DNA from: Gemmatimonadota bacterium
GTDB lineage: Bacteria > Gemmatimonadota > Gemmatimonadetes > Longimicrobiales > Gaopeijiaceae
Assembly: GCA_022826565.1 (NCBI GenBank)
Contig: JAJDUP010000033.1
Span: 62,001 to 126,000 of the forward strand
DNA length: 64,000 bases
Reading direction: 5' to 3'
The number at the start of each line of letters is the position of its first letter. Position 1 is the first letter of the stretch. Position numbers and translations under genes: made by a program. The notes under the pieces were generated by a model that saw only the letters and a program-made list of their open reading frames with translations, did no database searches and had not been told where the DNA came from. This document shows, in pieces, positions 1 to 9,157 of this stretch.

Positions 1-1217
1 CACGCGATGACAAGGACGGCGACGGCCGTCACCATTGCGAAGTTGAACCGGGGCTCGGGTCCGGCAACGTACCAGATCACGAAGGTCAGCACGGCGACGA
101 GGATCACCGCCGGAACGAAAACGCCGGCAACGGCATCGACCGTCCTCTGGATCGCGGGCTTGCTGGCCTGAGCCCGCCGGACCATGTCCACGATGCGGGC
201 CAGCACCGTATCCTCGCCCACTTTCGTCGTTTCGACGGTGAGCGCGCCCGTCGCGTTGACGGTTCCGCCCACCACTTCGTCGCCGGGGAACTTCCTCACG
301 GGTACGCTCTCGCCGGTGAGCATGGACTCGTCGACCTCGCTCACGCCGCTGCGAACCCGTCCGTCCAGGGGCACGCGCGCGCCCGGCCGAATCATCAGGA
401 GGTCGCCGGGAACCACCTCGTCGAGGGAAACGGTTTCCGTCCCGCCGGCTCGGATTCTCTCCGCGGTCTCCGGTGCCAGATCCAGCAGCGCTCGCAGCGC
501 CCGCGAGGTTCGCCCCCTGGCCCGCGCCTCGATGGCCTGGCCCAGCACCACCAGTGTGATGATCACCGCCACGGCCTCGTAGAAGGGACGGCCGCTGCCC
601 GCCGGGAAGAGCTCGGGCGCCAACAACACGGTCGTCGAATACAGCCACGCCGCTCCCGTGCCCAGGGCGACCAGCGTATCCATGTTCGCCGTCCGCCGCC
701 TGCCAGCCGTCCACGCACCCACGAAGAAGCGCCGTCCGACGTACAGCAGGATCGGAAGGGCGAGCAGAGCCGAGAGCCACCAGGCGATCCGCATCGCCTC
801 ACCGGTCAGGGACGGCAGCCCCGGCACCATCTCCATGTGCCCGATCACCACCACCGGGAGCCCGAAGACCACCCCGGCACGGAAACGCCGCATCAGACGG
901 CGGTGCTCGATGTCCCGCTCATCGTCGCGAGCACGGGCCGCGTCCATCTCGGCACCGGCACCGGCAAGCACCTCCGCGCCGTACCCCGCGCCCTCGACCG
1001 CGCCGACCAGCACCTCCTCCCCGGCCGCCGCCGTCGCGCTTACCCGCGCCATCTCCTCCACGAGGTTGACCCGCGCGTCCTGCACTCCGTCGACCGCTGC
1101 CAGCGCCCGTTCGACTGCGGAAACACACGACGCGCAGTGCATGCCCCGGATCCGCAGTTGAATCTCGCTGCCCGCAGCATCACGCTTCGCCGGCACGGCC
1201 GCAGACTGCGGGTTCAT
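1..1217 (-). CDS. copA: Copper/heavy-metal P1B-type ATPase, N-terminal part (cut by window edge)
   Basis: Membrane ATPase that pumps monovalent copper (or silver) out of the cytoplasm. Only the first ~405 residues lie in the window. Residues 23-31 read IRGMHCASC, the CxxC metal-binding site of an HMA domain. Several membrane segments follow, and the actuator-domain motif TGES lies near residue 300. The visible part ends in LVIA plus the first two bases (TG) of the next codon, exactly where the family has its CPC transport motif, so the phosphorylation (DKTGT) and ATP-binding domains lie outside. The ATG at 1217 overlaps the stop of the upstream holA gene (ATGA), which suggests translational coupling. 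Copper specificity is inferred from the family layout (HMA domain plus expected CPC); silver or another soft metal is possible. Confidence 0.93.
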   Translation of the reverse strand, partial: MNPQSAAVPAKRDAAGSEIQLRIRGMHCASCVSAVERALAAVDGVQDARVNLVEEMARVSATAAAGEEVLVGAVEGAGYGAEVLAGAGAEMDAARARDDERDIEHRRLMRRFRAGVVFGLPVVVIGHMEMVPGLPSLTGEAMRIAWWLSALLALPILLYVGRRFFVGAWTAGRRRTANMDTLVALGTGAAWLYSTTVLLAPELFPAGSGRPFYEAVAVIITLVVLGQAIEARARGRTSRALRALLDLAPETAERIRAGGTETVSLDEVVPGDLLMIRPGARVPLDGRVRSGVSEVDESMLTGESVPVRKFPGDEVVGGTVNATGALTVETTKVGEDTVLARIVDMVRRAQASKPAIQRTVDAVAGVFVPAVILVAVLTFVIWYVAGPEPRFNFAMVTAVAVLVIA

Positions 1218-2218
1218 GACGGCATTCTCTGGTCGGCCCCGAGCAACTGGCACCCGATCAGCCACTCCTCCAGCAGCACATCGTCCGGAAGCGCGCTGGC
1301 CTTGAGGAGTTGATCCAGTCTGCGCAAGCGGCGTATCGCACCCTTCAGCTCGGCTCGCTTCCACCGCCGCGCCTGGCCGACAATGCCTCGAGCCGTAAAG
1401 CGCTGGTACGGCGGCAGCACGGCGTTAAGGGCCGCCGGTCCGCCCTCCGCCGCGATTCCCACTTTCAACAGGTGAATCGAAAGACCGACCACCAGCCCGA
1501 TCGCCGTCTCGCCCTGGTCCAGCAGTACCCGCAACCCGCGCATGGCCTCGTCGATTCGCCGGCTCCCCACAAGATCGAACCAGGCCCAGCGATCCTGCCG
1601 CGGCAGCCTTACTCCCCCTCGCCGAACATCCTCCACGCCAATCGAGTCCCCGGATTCCACCATCTCCGCCAGCTTCCGCAACTCCTGGGTCAGCACACCC
1701 AGATCGTTTCCGGCACTCTGGGCGAGCGCCCGCGCCGCACCCAGCTCGAGTGTCGTGCCCAGTTCCTCATCGGCCCAGGTCACCAGCCAGCCGGGGACCG
1801 CGTCGAGCTTGACCGACCTGAACTCCACACTCGTCGCGATCCGCGCCAGATCCTTGTAGACCCGGGCCTTCGACCGCGCCGGGATGGTGGCCTGCAGGAT
1901 CAGCACCAACCCCGGCGGGGGGTTCTTCGCAACCTCCAGAATGACCTTCCTGGCGTTGGGGCTCGACGCCAGAGCCTGCGTCTCCCTGAGATGCACGACG
2001 CGCCACTCGGCCATCATGGGCGGCGTTGCGACGATGGATGCCAGCCGTTCGACGGATACCTCCGATCCCTGGAGGCGATCGAGATTGAAATCGCGGGTGC
2101 CGGGATCGGCATAACGGTCCACGAGGAAGCGGGCCGAGGCCTGTTTCCTGAACTCGTCTTCCCCGTGGAGGAAGAAGACTCCGCCTGTGCGTGCGGCGCG
2201 AAGGGGCTTGGGGATCAA
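1214..2218 (-). CDS. holA: DNA polymerase III delta subunit
   Basis: Clamp-loader subunit that opens the beta sliding clamp during replication. The 334-residue length is normal for HolA. The N-terminus ([10 protein letters not shown]) matches the start of the AAA+-like domain, which lacks a functional Walker motif in this family. The middle carries the lid-type stretch [20 protein letters not shown], and the C-terminus has the helical collar domain. The start is TTG at 2218; no ATG or GTG lies near the conserved N-terminus and an in-frame stop sits just upstream, so TTG is the best choice although no strong ribosome site is visible. Its stop overlaps the copA start by 4 bases. Confidence 0.92.
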   Translation of the reverse strand: MIPKPLRAARTGGVFFLHGEDEFRKQASARFLVDRYADPGTRDFNLDRLQGSEVSVERLASIVATPPMMAEWRVVHLRETQALASSPNARKVILEVAKNPPPGLVLILQATIPARSKARVYKDLARIATSVEFRSVKLDAVPGWLVTWADEELGTTLELGAARALAQSAGNDLGVLTQELRKLAEMVESGDSIGVEDVRRGGVRLPRQDRWAWFDLVGSRRIDEAMRGLRVLLDQGETAIGLVVGLSIHLLKVGIAAEGGPAALNAVLPPYQRFTARGIVGQARRWKRAELKGAIRRLRRLDQLLKASALPDDVLLEEWLIGCQLLGADQRMPS

Positions 2219-2268
2219 CCTTAGCGGTGCCAGTCAGTCTGCGAACACTGTGACGACGTGCAAGAACG

Positions 2269-2910
2269 CTAGTCTGGATCCACTCCCGCCGCGACCCCGG
2301 GCGTCAGGGGAACCCGCACCGGACCCGCCTGGAGCACAGGTGCCGGAGCAGACAACCTGGCCGCAGGACGCAAGGGAAGAAGCGCCGACGCGCGGTGGCT
2401 CCATGAGTAGGCGGGCATGGGCTCGACAGGCGGCGCGACCGCCGCAACCGGTGCAATCTCCACCTCCGGTGCCCCCGGATGGGCCAACGGGATCCACGCG
2501 AAACTCCCAAGAAGTAGCGCGATCAGCACCACACCTGTCGTCGCGATCCCCGATCCGGCCGGCCCGAGCGCCGTCGCCTCTCTTCTTTCCAGCTCCCAGG
2601 CGCGGTAGCGCACCGTCGTTACCGCCAGCGTGCTGTCAACGAACCCGGCCTCATCCGCACGCAGCACCGAAACGCCGGAACGGATCACCCGGTCGTAGCG
2701 CCGGCAGGATGAGCAGGCCGCCAGGTGCGCCTTCGCACGGTCGCGGCTGTCGGGATCGAGCAATCCGTCGCGGTAATCCGAATAGACATCGACGAACCAG
2801 CGGCAACTCGCGGGTGAGCCAGCAGGCGCGGGGTCGCTCCGCCGCCAACGAAGTCGAGTGCCAGTGTGCAAGGTCGCCGGTTCCTGAGGTGCAGATATTC
2901 GTGTGGTCAA
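2269..2910 (-). CDS. Putative anti-sigma factor (zinc-finger, single membrane segment)
   Basis: Probably a membrane-anchored inhibitor of the ECF sigma factor encoded just upstream on the same strand. It is 213 residues long. The cytoplasmic N-terminal part has the H-x3-C-x2-C zinc-binding pattern of ZAS anti-sigma factors (His62, Cys66, Cys69, in AHLAACSSC). One hydrophobic segment lies at about residues 121-143, followed by a Pro/Ala-rich tail of about 70 residues outside the membrane. The predicted start is TTG at 2910. A 215-base gap with a strong hairpin separates it from the sigma gene, so the two may not share all transcripts. The role is inferred from the zinc motif, topology and neighbour; no regulated target can be seen. 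Confidence 0.72.
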   Translation of the reverse strand: MTTRISAPQEPATLHTGTRLRWRRSDPAPAGSPASCRWFVDVYSDYRDGLLDPDSRDRAKAHLAACSSCRRYDRVIRSGVSVLRADEAGFVDSTLAVTTVRYRAWELERREATALGPAGSGIATTGVVLIALLLGSFAWIPLAHPGAPEVEIAPVAAVAPPVEPMPAYSWSHRASALLPLRPAARLSAPAPVLQAGPVRVPLTPGVAAGVDPD

Positions 2911-3048
2911 ATGACCGCTCCCAAGGTGGGGAGGGTCAACATGACGCGCGAGCGAGGCTGATCCGGAAGACCATCTCGTTGCATTGTATACCGCCGCGAA
3001 TGCCGAGAGTTCCCTCGGGTTCCACCCGGGTTCTCCCGAATCCGAAGA

Positions 3049-3093
3049 CGCCGGGGCCGTTCGGAGTCTCTCCGACCCCGGACGGCCCCGGCG
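3049..3093 (-). terminator. GC-rich hairpin downstream of the ECF sigma gene
   Basis: Inverted repeat with 16-base arms (3049-3064 and 3078-3093, 15 of 16 paired) around a 13-base loop, 33 bases past the sigma-factor stop. No T-run follows on the minus strand, so it may be a leaky terminator or an RNA-stability hairpin between the sigma and anti-sigma genes. Confidence 0.45.
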
Positions 3094-3125
3094 ATTCAGA
3101 GGGGTCCCGTGAGGCTCGGGTGCGG

Positions 3126-3767
3126 CTATTCGATCATCGGCGCGATGATCCGCGCGAACTTGTTCCGCGCGCGGTTCAACCGGCTCTTCACCGTGCCCAG
3201 GTTGCAGCCCGTGATCTCGGCGATCTCCTCGTACGTCTTGCCGTGCAGTTCACGCAACACGAAGACCACCCGGTGATGCTCGGGCAGCATGGCCACCGCC
3301 TCGTTGACCTTTTGCCGCAGGAACCGCTTGCGGTACAGGTCGTCCGGACGCGTGGTAGGGTCTTCCCACTCCAGGGGACGGAAGTCTGCTTCCCAGTTCT
3401 TCACCAGCGCCTGGAAGAGCACCAGCGGGTTCCGGGAGCGGTTGCGCAGCTCATTCTTGGCCAGGTTCCCGGCGATCGTGTAGATCCAGGTGGAGAACTT
3501 GCGGGATTGATCGAATCTGTGGAGGTGCCGGTAGACGCGAACGAAGGTCTCCTGGATCAGGTCCTCGGCCCGCTCCCGGTCTCCCACGGTTCGGTAGACA
3601 AAGTTCTGCAACCGCTTGTCGTAGCGGTGCACCAATTCGGCAAAAGCCTTCTCTTCGCCGGCGAGAAACCGTCGTACGACCTGGCTGTCGTCGAGTTCGG
3701 CCAGTCTCTTGTTCTGTTCCTGGCTGGTGGTTCTCTGTCCAGTGAGAATCGGGCTTGTCTGTCCCAT
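3126..3767 (-). CDS. ECF RNA polymerase sigma factor (RpoE-like)
   Basis: Alternative sigma factor that directs RNA polymerase to a stress or envelope regulon. Region 2 is clear: AEDLIQETFVRVYRHL (2.2), followed by KFSTWIYTIAGNLAKNEL (2.3/2.4). Region 4 is a helix-turn-helix with YEEIAEITGCNLGTVKSRL near the C-terminus. The chosen ATG (3767) gives 213 residues; GGAAAGG lies upstream of it, whereas longer reading adds an unconserved Arg/Gly-rich leader. The zinc-finger anti-sigma gene follows downstream. The 200-base region upstream (to 3976) contains no further gene. The regulon cannot be told from the sequence. Confidence 0.9.
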   Translation of the reverse strand: MGQTSPILTGQRTTSQEQNKRLAELDDSQVVRRFLAGEEKAFAELVHRYDKRLQNFVYRTVGDRERAEDLIQETFVRVYRHLHRFDQSRKFSTWIYTIAGNLAKNELRNRSRNPLVLFQALVKNWEADFRPLEWEDPTTRPDDLYRKRFLRQKVNEAVAMLPEHHRVVFVLRELHGKTYEEIAEITGCNLGTVKSRLNRARNKFARIIAPMIE

Positions 3768-3975
3768 GATTCCACCATCCTTTCCTGGCGACCGGCCGGG
3801 CCGGGGAAGCCCGGAGTCGCAATCGAGTCGACGGTTCAAGTCGAAAACCGCTTCGCGCATGAATCGTGCCAGCACTCAGGCGTACCGTTTCGGTGCAACG
3901 TGGGTGTTCGATGTCCTCGTCAGGTGACACCGGTTTCCACCGGGCAAGACAGTCACCGATCGGCAGCCGTTGGTG

Positions 3976-4539
3976 TCAGCCGCGCAGCTCCGGGAGAAAA
4001 CGCGCGGCGTAGAGCACCGATACGATCGATTTCGCGTCGGTCATCTCGCCGCGGCGGATCAGATCGAGCACCGCGGAGAGTCCAACCGGCACGACTTCGA
4101 GGAACTCGTCCCGGTCCGTCCGACTCACGCCTCGAGCGAGGTCGAAAGCGGCAAAGAGATGGATCTGCTCGTTGGTGAAGCCGGGTGTCGTGTGGATCGT
4201 CGTCAACCTCACGATTCGCCCGGCCCGCACCCCCGCTTCCTCCTCCAGCTCCCGCCGGGCGCAGTTCCGCCAGCTCTCCCCCGGCTCGACGATCCCCGCC
4301 GGAACCTCGTAGATCACGCCGCCGGCAGCGTAGCGGTACTGGCGCAGAAGCAGCACCTCGGGATCGGCTTCCGGGCCGGTGTCCAGCACGGGAAGGACGG
4401 CTGCGGCGCCCCGGTGGCGCACCATCTCCAGCTCCCCCTCCGACCCGTCCGGAAAGCGCACCCGATCGATACTGAGATGCACCACCCGGCCGTCGTGGAT
4501 CACGGTGGTATCGAGCAGGGCGTCACGGTCCTCGCCCAT
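3976..4539 (-). CDS. NUDIX hydrolase, ADP-ribose pyrophosphatase type
   Basis: Hydrolyses nucleoside diphosphates linked to another group, probably ADP-ribose to AMP plus ribose-5-phosphate. The full Nudix box G-x5-E-x7-REL-x-EE-x-G is present (from GIVEPGES to RRELEEEAGV), with the upstream Arg/Tyr-rich strand LLLRQYRYA typical of ADP-ribose pyrophosphatases. The protein is 187 residues from the ATG at 4539. One base separates this ATG from the stop of the upstream M16 peptidase gene, so the two are surely co-transcribed. Substrate assignment is by family; related members cleave other dinucleotides or GDP-mannose. Confidence 0.88.
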   Translation of the reverse strand: MGEDRDALLDTTVIHDGRVVHLSIDRVRFPDGSEGELEMVRHRGAAAVLPVLDTGPEADPEVLLLRQYRYAAGGVIYEVPAGIVEPGESWRNCARRELEEEAGVRAGRIVRLTTIHTTPGFTNEQIHLFAAFDLARGVSRTDRDEFLEVVPVGLSAVLDLIRRGEMTDAKSIVSVLYAARFLPELRG

Positions 4540-4540
4540 G

Positions 4541-5908
4541 TCAGCCCGGCCCGCCCTCGTCGGTGTGCACGGTAACCGGCCCGATTCCGAGGGCCTCCAC
4601 GTCGGGGGCCACCTCGCCGGCCTCGCCCACCACGACCGCACAGAGCTCGTCCGGCCGGATGTGCCGTCGTGCGGCTTCGGCCGCCTTGTCTCGCGTCACG
4701 GCCCGCACACGGTCTCTGTAGCCGCGGTAGTAGTCGGCCGGAAGGTCGAAGACCACCGTCGCCGCCACGCGCGACGCGATCTGGCCGGTGGTTTCCAAAC
4801 GCAGCGGGAAGACGCCGGCCAGGTAACTGGTCGCGGCCGCGATCTCCTCTTCGGTGGGGCCCTGCTCCACCAGAGTCCGGATTTCGCTGAAGATCTCCCG
4901 CACGGCCGCCCCCGTGACCGCTGATTCGACCGATGTCGATACCGCGAAGGGACCGGCCCCCCGGCGCGTCGCAAAAGAAGAGCGCACGCCATAGGTGAAG
5001 CCGTGGCGCTCGCGAAGGTTGAGGTTGAGCCGTGACCCGAAGGAGCCGCCGAGCACGAGATTGAGGGTGGTAAGGGGGAAGAAATCGTCGATGAAGCGCG
5101 ACACCCCGACGTGCCCGACGCGGATCTCCGACTGCACCGACCCGCCGCGGTGGACGACGTGGACGCGCCGGCCCCGGCCGCCGTCCCCGTCGACCGCTTC
5201 CGGTGGAACCTCCACCTCGCGATCCCAGTCGCCGAACGCCTGGTCCGCAAGCTCGAGGGCCTCCCTGCTCTCCACATCGCCCGCCACCACCAGCGCGGCC
5301 TGGCCGGGGCCGTAGCGCGAGTTCGCGAATTCGCGCGCGCAGGCTGGGTCCAGGGCGCCCAGCGACGCCGCGGTACCTCCCAGCGGCCGGCCGTACGTGC
5401 CCTCCTCGCCGAACACGAAACGGACGAAGGAGTCCGCGGCCAGGGACCCCGGGTCCATCCGCCGGTGCGTCGCCGTCGCGAGCCGCTGCGCCCTGTATCG
5501 CTGGAACTCCGATGGGTCGAAGGCCGGAGAGCGTACCATCCCGGCCAGCAGCGGCATGGCCCGGCCCAGGTGCTCCGCCAGGCATGAGACGGACACCGTC
5601 GTGTAGTCCCAGCCCGTCGTGGCGCCGAAGCTCGCGCCGATGTCCTCGAGCCGGCCCGCGAGTTGCCGGCTGGAGAGACGGGCCGTGCCCCCTTCCAGCG
5701 CGTCGCCGGTGAGCACGGCCAGTCCGCCCCGGCCGCGCGGCACGCCCGTTTCGCCGGCCCGCAGCACCACCATCGCCGTGACGAGCCGGCCCGGCAGGTT
5801 GTGGACGATCCGCAGCTTCATGCCGTTGTCGAGACTCTCGTCGAGAACGGGAGGGAATTCGTAGGGCCGAATGGGGCCGGCCTGCGGAGGCGAGTTGCGC
5901 TCCGTCAC
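4541..5908 (-). CDS. M16-family peptidase, non-catalytic partner subunit
   Basis: Second half of a two-subunit zinc peptidase of the pitrilysin/processing-peptidase family. The fold is recognisable (N-terminal LDNGMKLRIVHN, later SFGSRLNLNLRERHGFTYGV, the Arg/Tyr substrate-binding segment near the C-terminal half), but the HxxEH zinc motif is absent; the matching stretch reads RGRGGLAVLTGDALEGG. The start is taken as GTG at 5908, because it overlaps the stop of the catalytic subunit as GTGA and gives 455 residues; a longer ATG form (5974) would add an unconserved leader. As in known M16B heterodimers, this subunit probably supplies substrate binding while the upstream gene supplies zinc chemistry. 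No clear signal peptide is visible. Confidence 0.88.
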   Translation of the reverse strand: MTERNSPPQAGPIRPYEFPPVLDESLDNGMKLRIVHNLPGRLVTAMVVLRAGETGVPRGRGGLAVLTGDALEGGTARLSSRQLAGRLEDIGASFGATTGWDYTTVSVSCLAEHLGRAMPLLAGMVRSPAFDPSEFQRYRAQRLATATHRRMDPGSLAADSFVRFVFGEEGTYGRPLGGTAASLGALDPACAREFANSRYGPGQAALVVAGDVESREALELADQAFGDWDREVEVPPEAVDGDGGRGRRVHVVHRGGSVQSEIRVGHVGVSRFIDDFFPLTTLNLVLGGSFGSRLNLNLRERHGFTYGVRSSFATRRGAGPFAVSTSVESAVTGAAVREIFSEIRTLVEQGPTEEEIAAATSYLAGVFPLRLETTGQIASRVAATVVFDLPADYYRGYRDRVRAVTRDKAAEAARRHIRPDELCAVVVGEAGEVAPDVEALGIGPVTVHTDEGGPG

Positions 5909-7167
5909 GACGCGGCCGCCGGGATGTAGCGAACCACTGCCCGGTTTTCGGGATGGAGGTAGCGCCCGGCCCACTCCCTGACTTCCTGCGGAGTGACGCG
6001 CCGCATGCGCCGCAGATCCTCGTTCAGGCGGTGCGCCGAGCCGAAGTGGGTAGCGTACATCGACAGGAGGTCGGCGCGGGTCTCCACCTGCTGCAAGGCT
6101 CTCAGCATGCGGGTCTCCTCGCCGATCACCGCCCGCGACACCTCGTCCTCCGTGATGTCGGCGGCCTGGTCGAGTTCCCGTGTCACCGCAGCCTCGAGTT
6201 CGTCCACATCGCTGTCGGGATAGCCGGTGGCGACCGTCAGGAAGATGGTCGCGCCCGAGGTGAGGGGCAGGACATGGCAGGACGCCGACTTCGCCACACG
6301 CCGGCGCACGACCCGATCGTACAGCCGCGAGGACCGCCCCGTGCCAAGGCAGAAGGCGGCGACTTCGGCCGGATAATACAGGTCGGTCGTGAACGGAGGC
6401 ACTCGAGCCGCAACGTACACCCTCGGCAGCGGCACTGGACCGGGCGCATCGGAGCGCAGGGTTTCGCCGGTCTCGAAGGCAATGCGATCGTCGCCGGGCA
6501 GCGGCGGCGGAGCGTCGCCCCGCGCGATCTCGCCGAAGTAGCGATCGACCCGCCCGAGCGCCTGCACAGGGTCGAAGTCGCCGCAGATCGACAGCACCGC
6601 ATTGTTGGGGATGTAGTAGGTGGCGAAGAAGTCTCTGACGTCGTCGAGGGTGGCCGCCGCTATGTCCTCGAGGCTGCCGATCACCGTGTGGTGATAGGGG
6701 TGCGTCTCGGGGAACAGGAGGAACTGGAGGCGCTCGTCCCAGTCGCCGTAGGGCTGATTGTCATAGCGCTCGCGGCGCTCGTTCATCACGACCTGCCGCT
6801 GGTTCTCCAGCTTCTCGGGGGTCATCGCCGGGAGCATCCATCCCATGCGGTCGGACTCCAGCCACAGCGCCAGGTCCAGGTGATGCGGGGGGACCGTCTC
6901 GAAGTAGTTGGTCCGGTCGAACCATGTCGTCGCGTTCGCGGATCCGCCCACGCTTTCGATGTGCTTGAAGTGTCCGTTCTTGGGGACGTGCGCCGAACCC
7001 TGGAACATCATGTGCTCAAAGAGGTGTGCGAATCCGGTCCTGCCGGCCACCTCGTTCCGCGACCCCACCCCGTACCATAGGTTGACCCCCGTCACCGGAG
7101 CCCTGTTGTCCGCGGCCGTCACCACTCTCAAGCCGTTATCGAGAGTGTACTCCTCGACGTCTATCAT
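5905..7167 (-). CDS. M16-family zinc peptidase, catalytic subunit
   Basis: Zinc-dependent endopeptidase of the M16B group that degrades short peptides or processes precursors. The inverted zinc motif HLFEH is at residues 48-52, with the third ligand expected at Glu130 in VVMNE, 78 residues on; both are intact. The C-terminal half carries the second M16 domain, including the SRLYDRVVRRR strand. It is 420 residues long, starting at ATG 7167 with GGGGGAAG upstream. It overlaps the non-catalytic partner by 4 bases, so the two subunits are likely made in equal amounts. No signal peptide is evident, suggesting cytoplasmic action. The 158-base gap to the divergent aminotransferase gene must hold both promoters. 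Confidence 0.92.
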   Translation of the reverse strand: MIDVEEYTLDNGLRVVTAADNRAPVTGVNLWYGVGSRNEVAGRTGFAHLFEHMMFQGSAHVPKNGHFKHIESVGGSANATTWFDRTNYFETVPPHHLDLALWLESDRMGWMLPAMTPEKLENQRQVVMNERRERYDNQPYGDWDERLQFLLFPETHPYHHTVIGSLEDIAAATLDDVRDFFATYYIPNNAVLSICGDFDPVQALGRVDRYFGEIARGDAPPPLPGDDRIAFETGETLRSDAPGPVPLPRVYVAARVPPFTTDLYYPAEVAAFCLGTGRSSRLYDRVVRRRVAKSASCHVLPLTSGATIFLTVATGYPDSDVDELEAAVTRELDQAADITEDEVSRAVIGEETRMLRALQQVETRADLLSMYATHFGSAHRLNEDLRRMRRVTPQEVREWAGRYLHPENRAVVRYIPAAAS

Positions 7168-7325
7168 TCCGCGTCTTCCCCCCGCGCACCATTATTGTTC
7201 CTGCGGCAAGTCCAACACTCTCCCGGCCTTTCGGGCCGCACGAGCCGCGAGCGCAACCTTGAATGCCCGCGACTTGGAGGCTACCCGTTGGGGACGGCAT
7301 CCACAACCGAAGAGGAGTCAGCGTC

Positions 7326-8456
7326 GTGGCATTCACGCCCTTTGAGATGGAGCGATGGCAGTCCACCTTCGAGCACAGGGTCGATTACAACCTCTCCGAG
7401 AGCGGTGTTCACCCCCTCACGGTGGGTGCGCTGTTGTCATACGCCCGTCATGGGACCGACCTTTCGGGCGTGCGGCTGGGGTATAGCCAATCCAACGGCA
7501 CGGACGAACTGAGACAGCGCATCGCCTCGCTGTACCCGGGGGCCACGGACCGGTCGGTGGTCGTCACTATCGGGGGTGCCGAGGCCAATTTCGTGGGCTT
7601 CTGGGAGCTTGCGGGCCAGAGCGGCAAGGCCGCGGTGATGCTCCCCAACTACATGCAGGTTCCCGGGCTGCTCCGGAACTTCGACGGTGGAGCCATCCCT
7701 TTCCACCTGCGCGAAAAGACTGGCTGGCGTCCCGACCTTAACCAGCTCGAAGCGGCGCTGAAGGCCGGTGCCGGCTTCGTTCTGGTGACCAATCCGAACA
7801 ACCCCACCGGCGTGGCTCTGACCTTGGCGGAGATGGACGACATCGTCTCTCTCGCCGACAGGCACGGAGCCTGGATCCTCAGTGACGAGGTCTACCGCGG
7901 TGCGGAGGTCGCGGACGCCCCGGTGCCCAGCTTCTGGGGACGCTACGACAGGGTCCTGGTCACCAATTCGCTGTCGAAGGCCTATGCGCTGCCCGGAGTC
8001 CGGCTCGGGTGGGTCGTGGGACCGGATGACGTGGTGGAGCGTCTGTGGGCCCGCACCGACTACACCACCATCGCGCCGCCGTCGGTCTCCGACGCCCTAG
8101 CCAGGATCGCGCTGTCCCCCGATGTGCGGCCGCGGATTCTCGAGCGGACACGGGGGATCATCCGGCACAATCTGGGTATCCTGGCGGACTGGGTGGCATC
8201 CTCCGGCGGCCTCTTCAGCTACACGCCGCCCGACGCCGGCGCCATCGCCATGGTGCGCTACCGGGCGGACATCGGCTCCGGCGAACTCGCCGAGCGGCTG
8301 CGCGTGGAGCAGAGCGTCCTGATCGTACCGGGCATCCACTTCGGCATCGACCACACGATGCGTCTGGGATTCGGCCCTCCCGAAGCGGAGCTGGTGGCAG
8401 GACTCGAACGTCTGGGCGCCGCCTTCGAGGCGCTCGTCGGCGTGGCGACCGGCTAG
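7326..8456 (+). CDS. Class I/II PLP-dependent aminotransferase
   Basis: Aminotransferase of the aspartate-aminotransferase fold. The pyridoxal-phosphate lysine is about residue 218 in NSLSKAYALPGVRLGW; the NPNNPTG strand and the ILSDEVYRG motif (cofactor Asp and Tyr) are present. The start is GTG at 7326, with AGAGGAG about 10 bases upstream; a longer ATG frame from 7263 lacks a ribosome site. This gives 376 residues. The short N-terminal arm (FTPFEMERWQSTFEHRV) is typical of an uncharacterised subgroup near the tyrosine/aspartate transaminases, so the substrate is not predicted. Its end overlaps by 4 bases the end of the convergent SRAP gene. Confidence 0.9.
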   Translation: MAFTPFEMERWQSTFEHRVDYNLSESGVHPLTVGALLSYARHGTDLSGVRLGYSQSNGTDELRQRIASLYPGATDRSVVVTIGGAEANFVGFWELAGQSGKAAVMLPNYMQVPGLLRNFDGGAIPFHLREKTGWRPDLNQLEAALKAGAGFVLVTNPNNPTGVALTLAEMDDIVSLADRHGAWILSDEVYRGAEVADAPVPSFWGRYDRVLVTNSLSKAYALPGVRLGWVVGPDDVVERLWARTDYTTIAPPSVSDALARIALSPDVRPRILERTRGIIRHNLGILADWVASSGGLFSYTPPDAGAIAMVRYRADIGSGELAERLRVEQSVLIVPGIHFGIDHTMRLGFGPPEAELVAGLERLGAAFEALVGVATG

Positions 8457-9142
8457 CCTGCCTGGTCCGTCAGTTCCACGCGTTCCACACACCCCGGCTC
8501 GTCGTGCCCGGCGCGGTTGACCGCCCGGGACACCGGATAAAGCTGCAACCCGGGGGAGTCCCCCGCGGCCAGAATCTCGTTCAGCACGGAAGCCGGCGTG
8601 CAGCGTGCCAGCCAGTCGTCCCACGTGGGCACCGGCAGGATGACCGGGACCCGGTCGTGCAGCCATTGGATCGACGGGGGCGCGGAGCGCGTGAGGATCG
8701 AAAAAGTGGCGATGCGATCGCCTCCGGGCGGAGTCCAGAACGACCAGATCCCCGCCATGCCGAAGAGGGAGCGGCCCGGCTGGTGGATCCAGTAGGGCTG
8801 CTTGCCGGTTGACCGCGCCTCCCATTCATAGAAACCGTCGGCCGGCACCAGACAGCGCCGGACCAGGAAGGATTCGCGGTAGGCGCTGCGGGTAGCGACC
8901 GTTTCCGAACGGGCGTTGATCATCCGGGCGCCGACGCGCGCGTCCCGGGCCCAGTGCGGCAGCAGCCCCCAGCGCATCGGTCCGGCCCGCCTTCCGCCCG
9001 GCACGGCGATGACAACGGGAACCTCATCGGTGGGGGCCACGTTGTAGCGCGGCCGGTGAATGTCGCGGATGGGATCGATGTCGGCGGCAAAGGCCGCCGC
9101 TACCGCGTCCGCCTCTTCAGCGAGTGTGAAGCGGCCACACAC
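8453..9142 (-). CDS. SRAP-domain protein (YedK/HMCES type)
   Basis: Protein that crosslinks to abasic sites in single-stranded DNA and so protects the replication fork. It begins (GTG) with M-C-G-R-F, placing the catalytic Cys at position 2, where it becomes the N-terminal residue after Met removal. The other active-site residues are visible: Asn in INARSET, Glu in FYEWE, and His in LHDRVPVILP. The 229-residue length matches the family (about 220-230). It stands alone, convergent to the aminotransferase. The older label 'peptidase' for this family reflects self-processing of the initiator Met, not protein digestion. Confidence 0.93.
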   Translation of the reverse strand: MCGRFTLAEEADAVAAAFAADIDPIRDIHRPRYNVAPTDEVPVVIAVPGGRRAGPMRWGLLPHWARDARVGARMINARSETVATRSAYRESFLVRRCLVPADGFYEWEARSTGKQPYWIHQPGRSLFGMAGIWSFWTPPGGDRIATFSILTRSAPPSIQWLHDRVPVILPVPTWDDWLARCTPASVLNEILAAGDSPGLQLYPVSRAVNRAGHDEPGCVERVELTDQAG

Positions 9143-9157
9143 TTGCTTCGGGAGACA

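Noticed and set aside
2187..4178. A very long open frame on the plus strand across holA, anti-sigma and sigma genes
   Set aside because: Its product has no family signature, and the minus-strand genes match known proteins; long chance frames are common opposite GC-rich genes.
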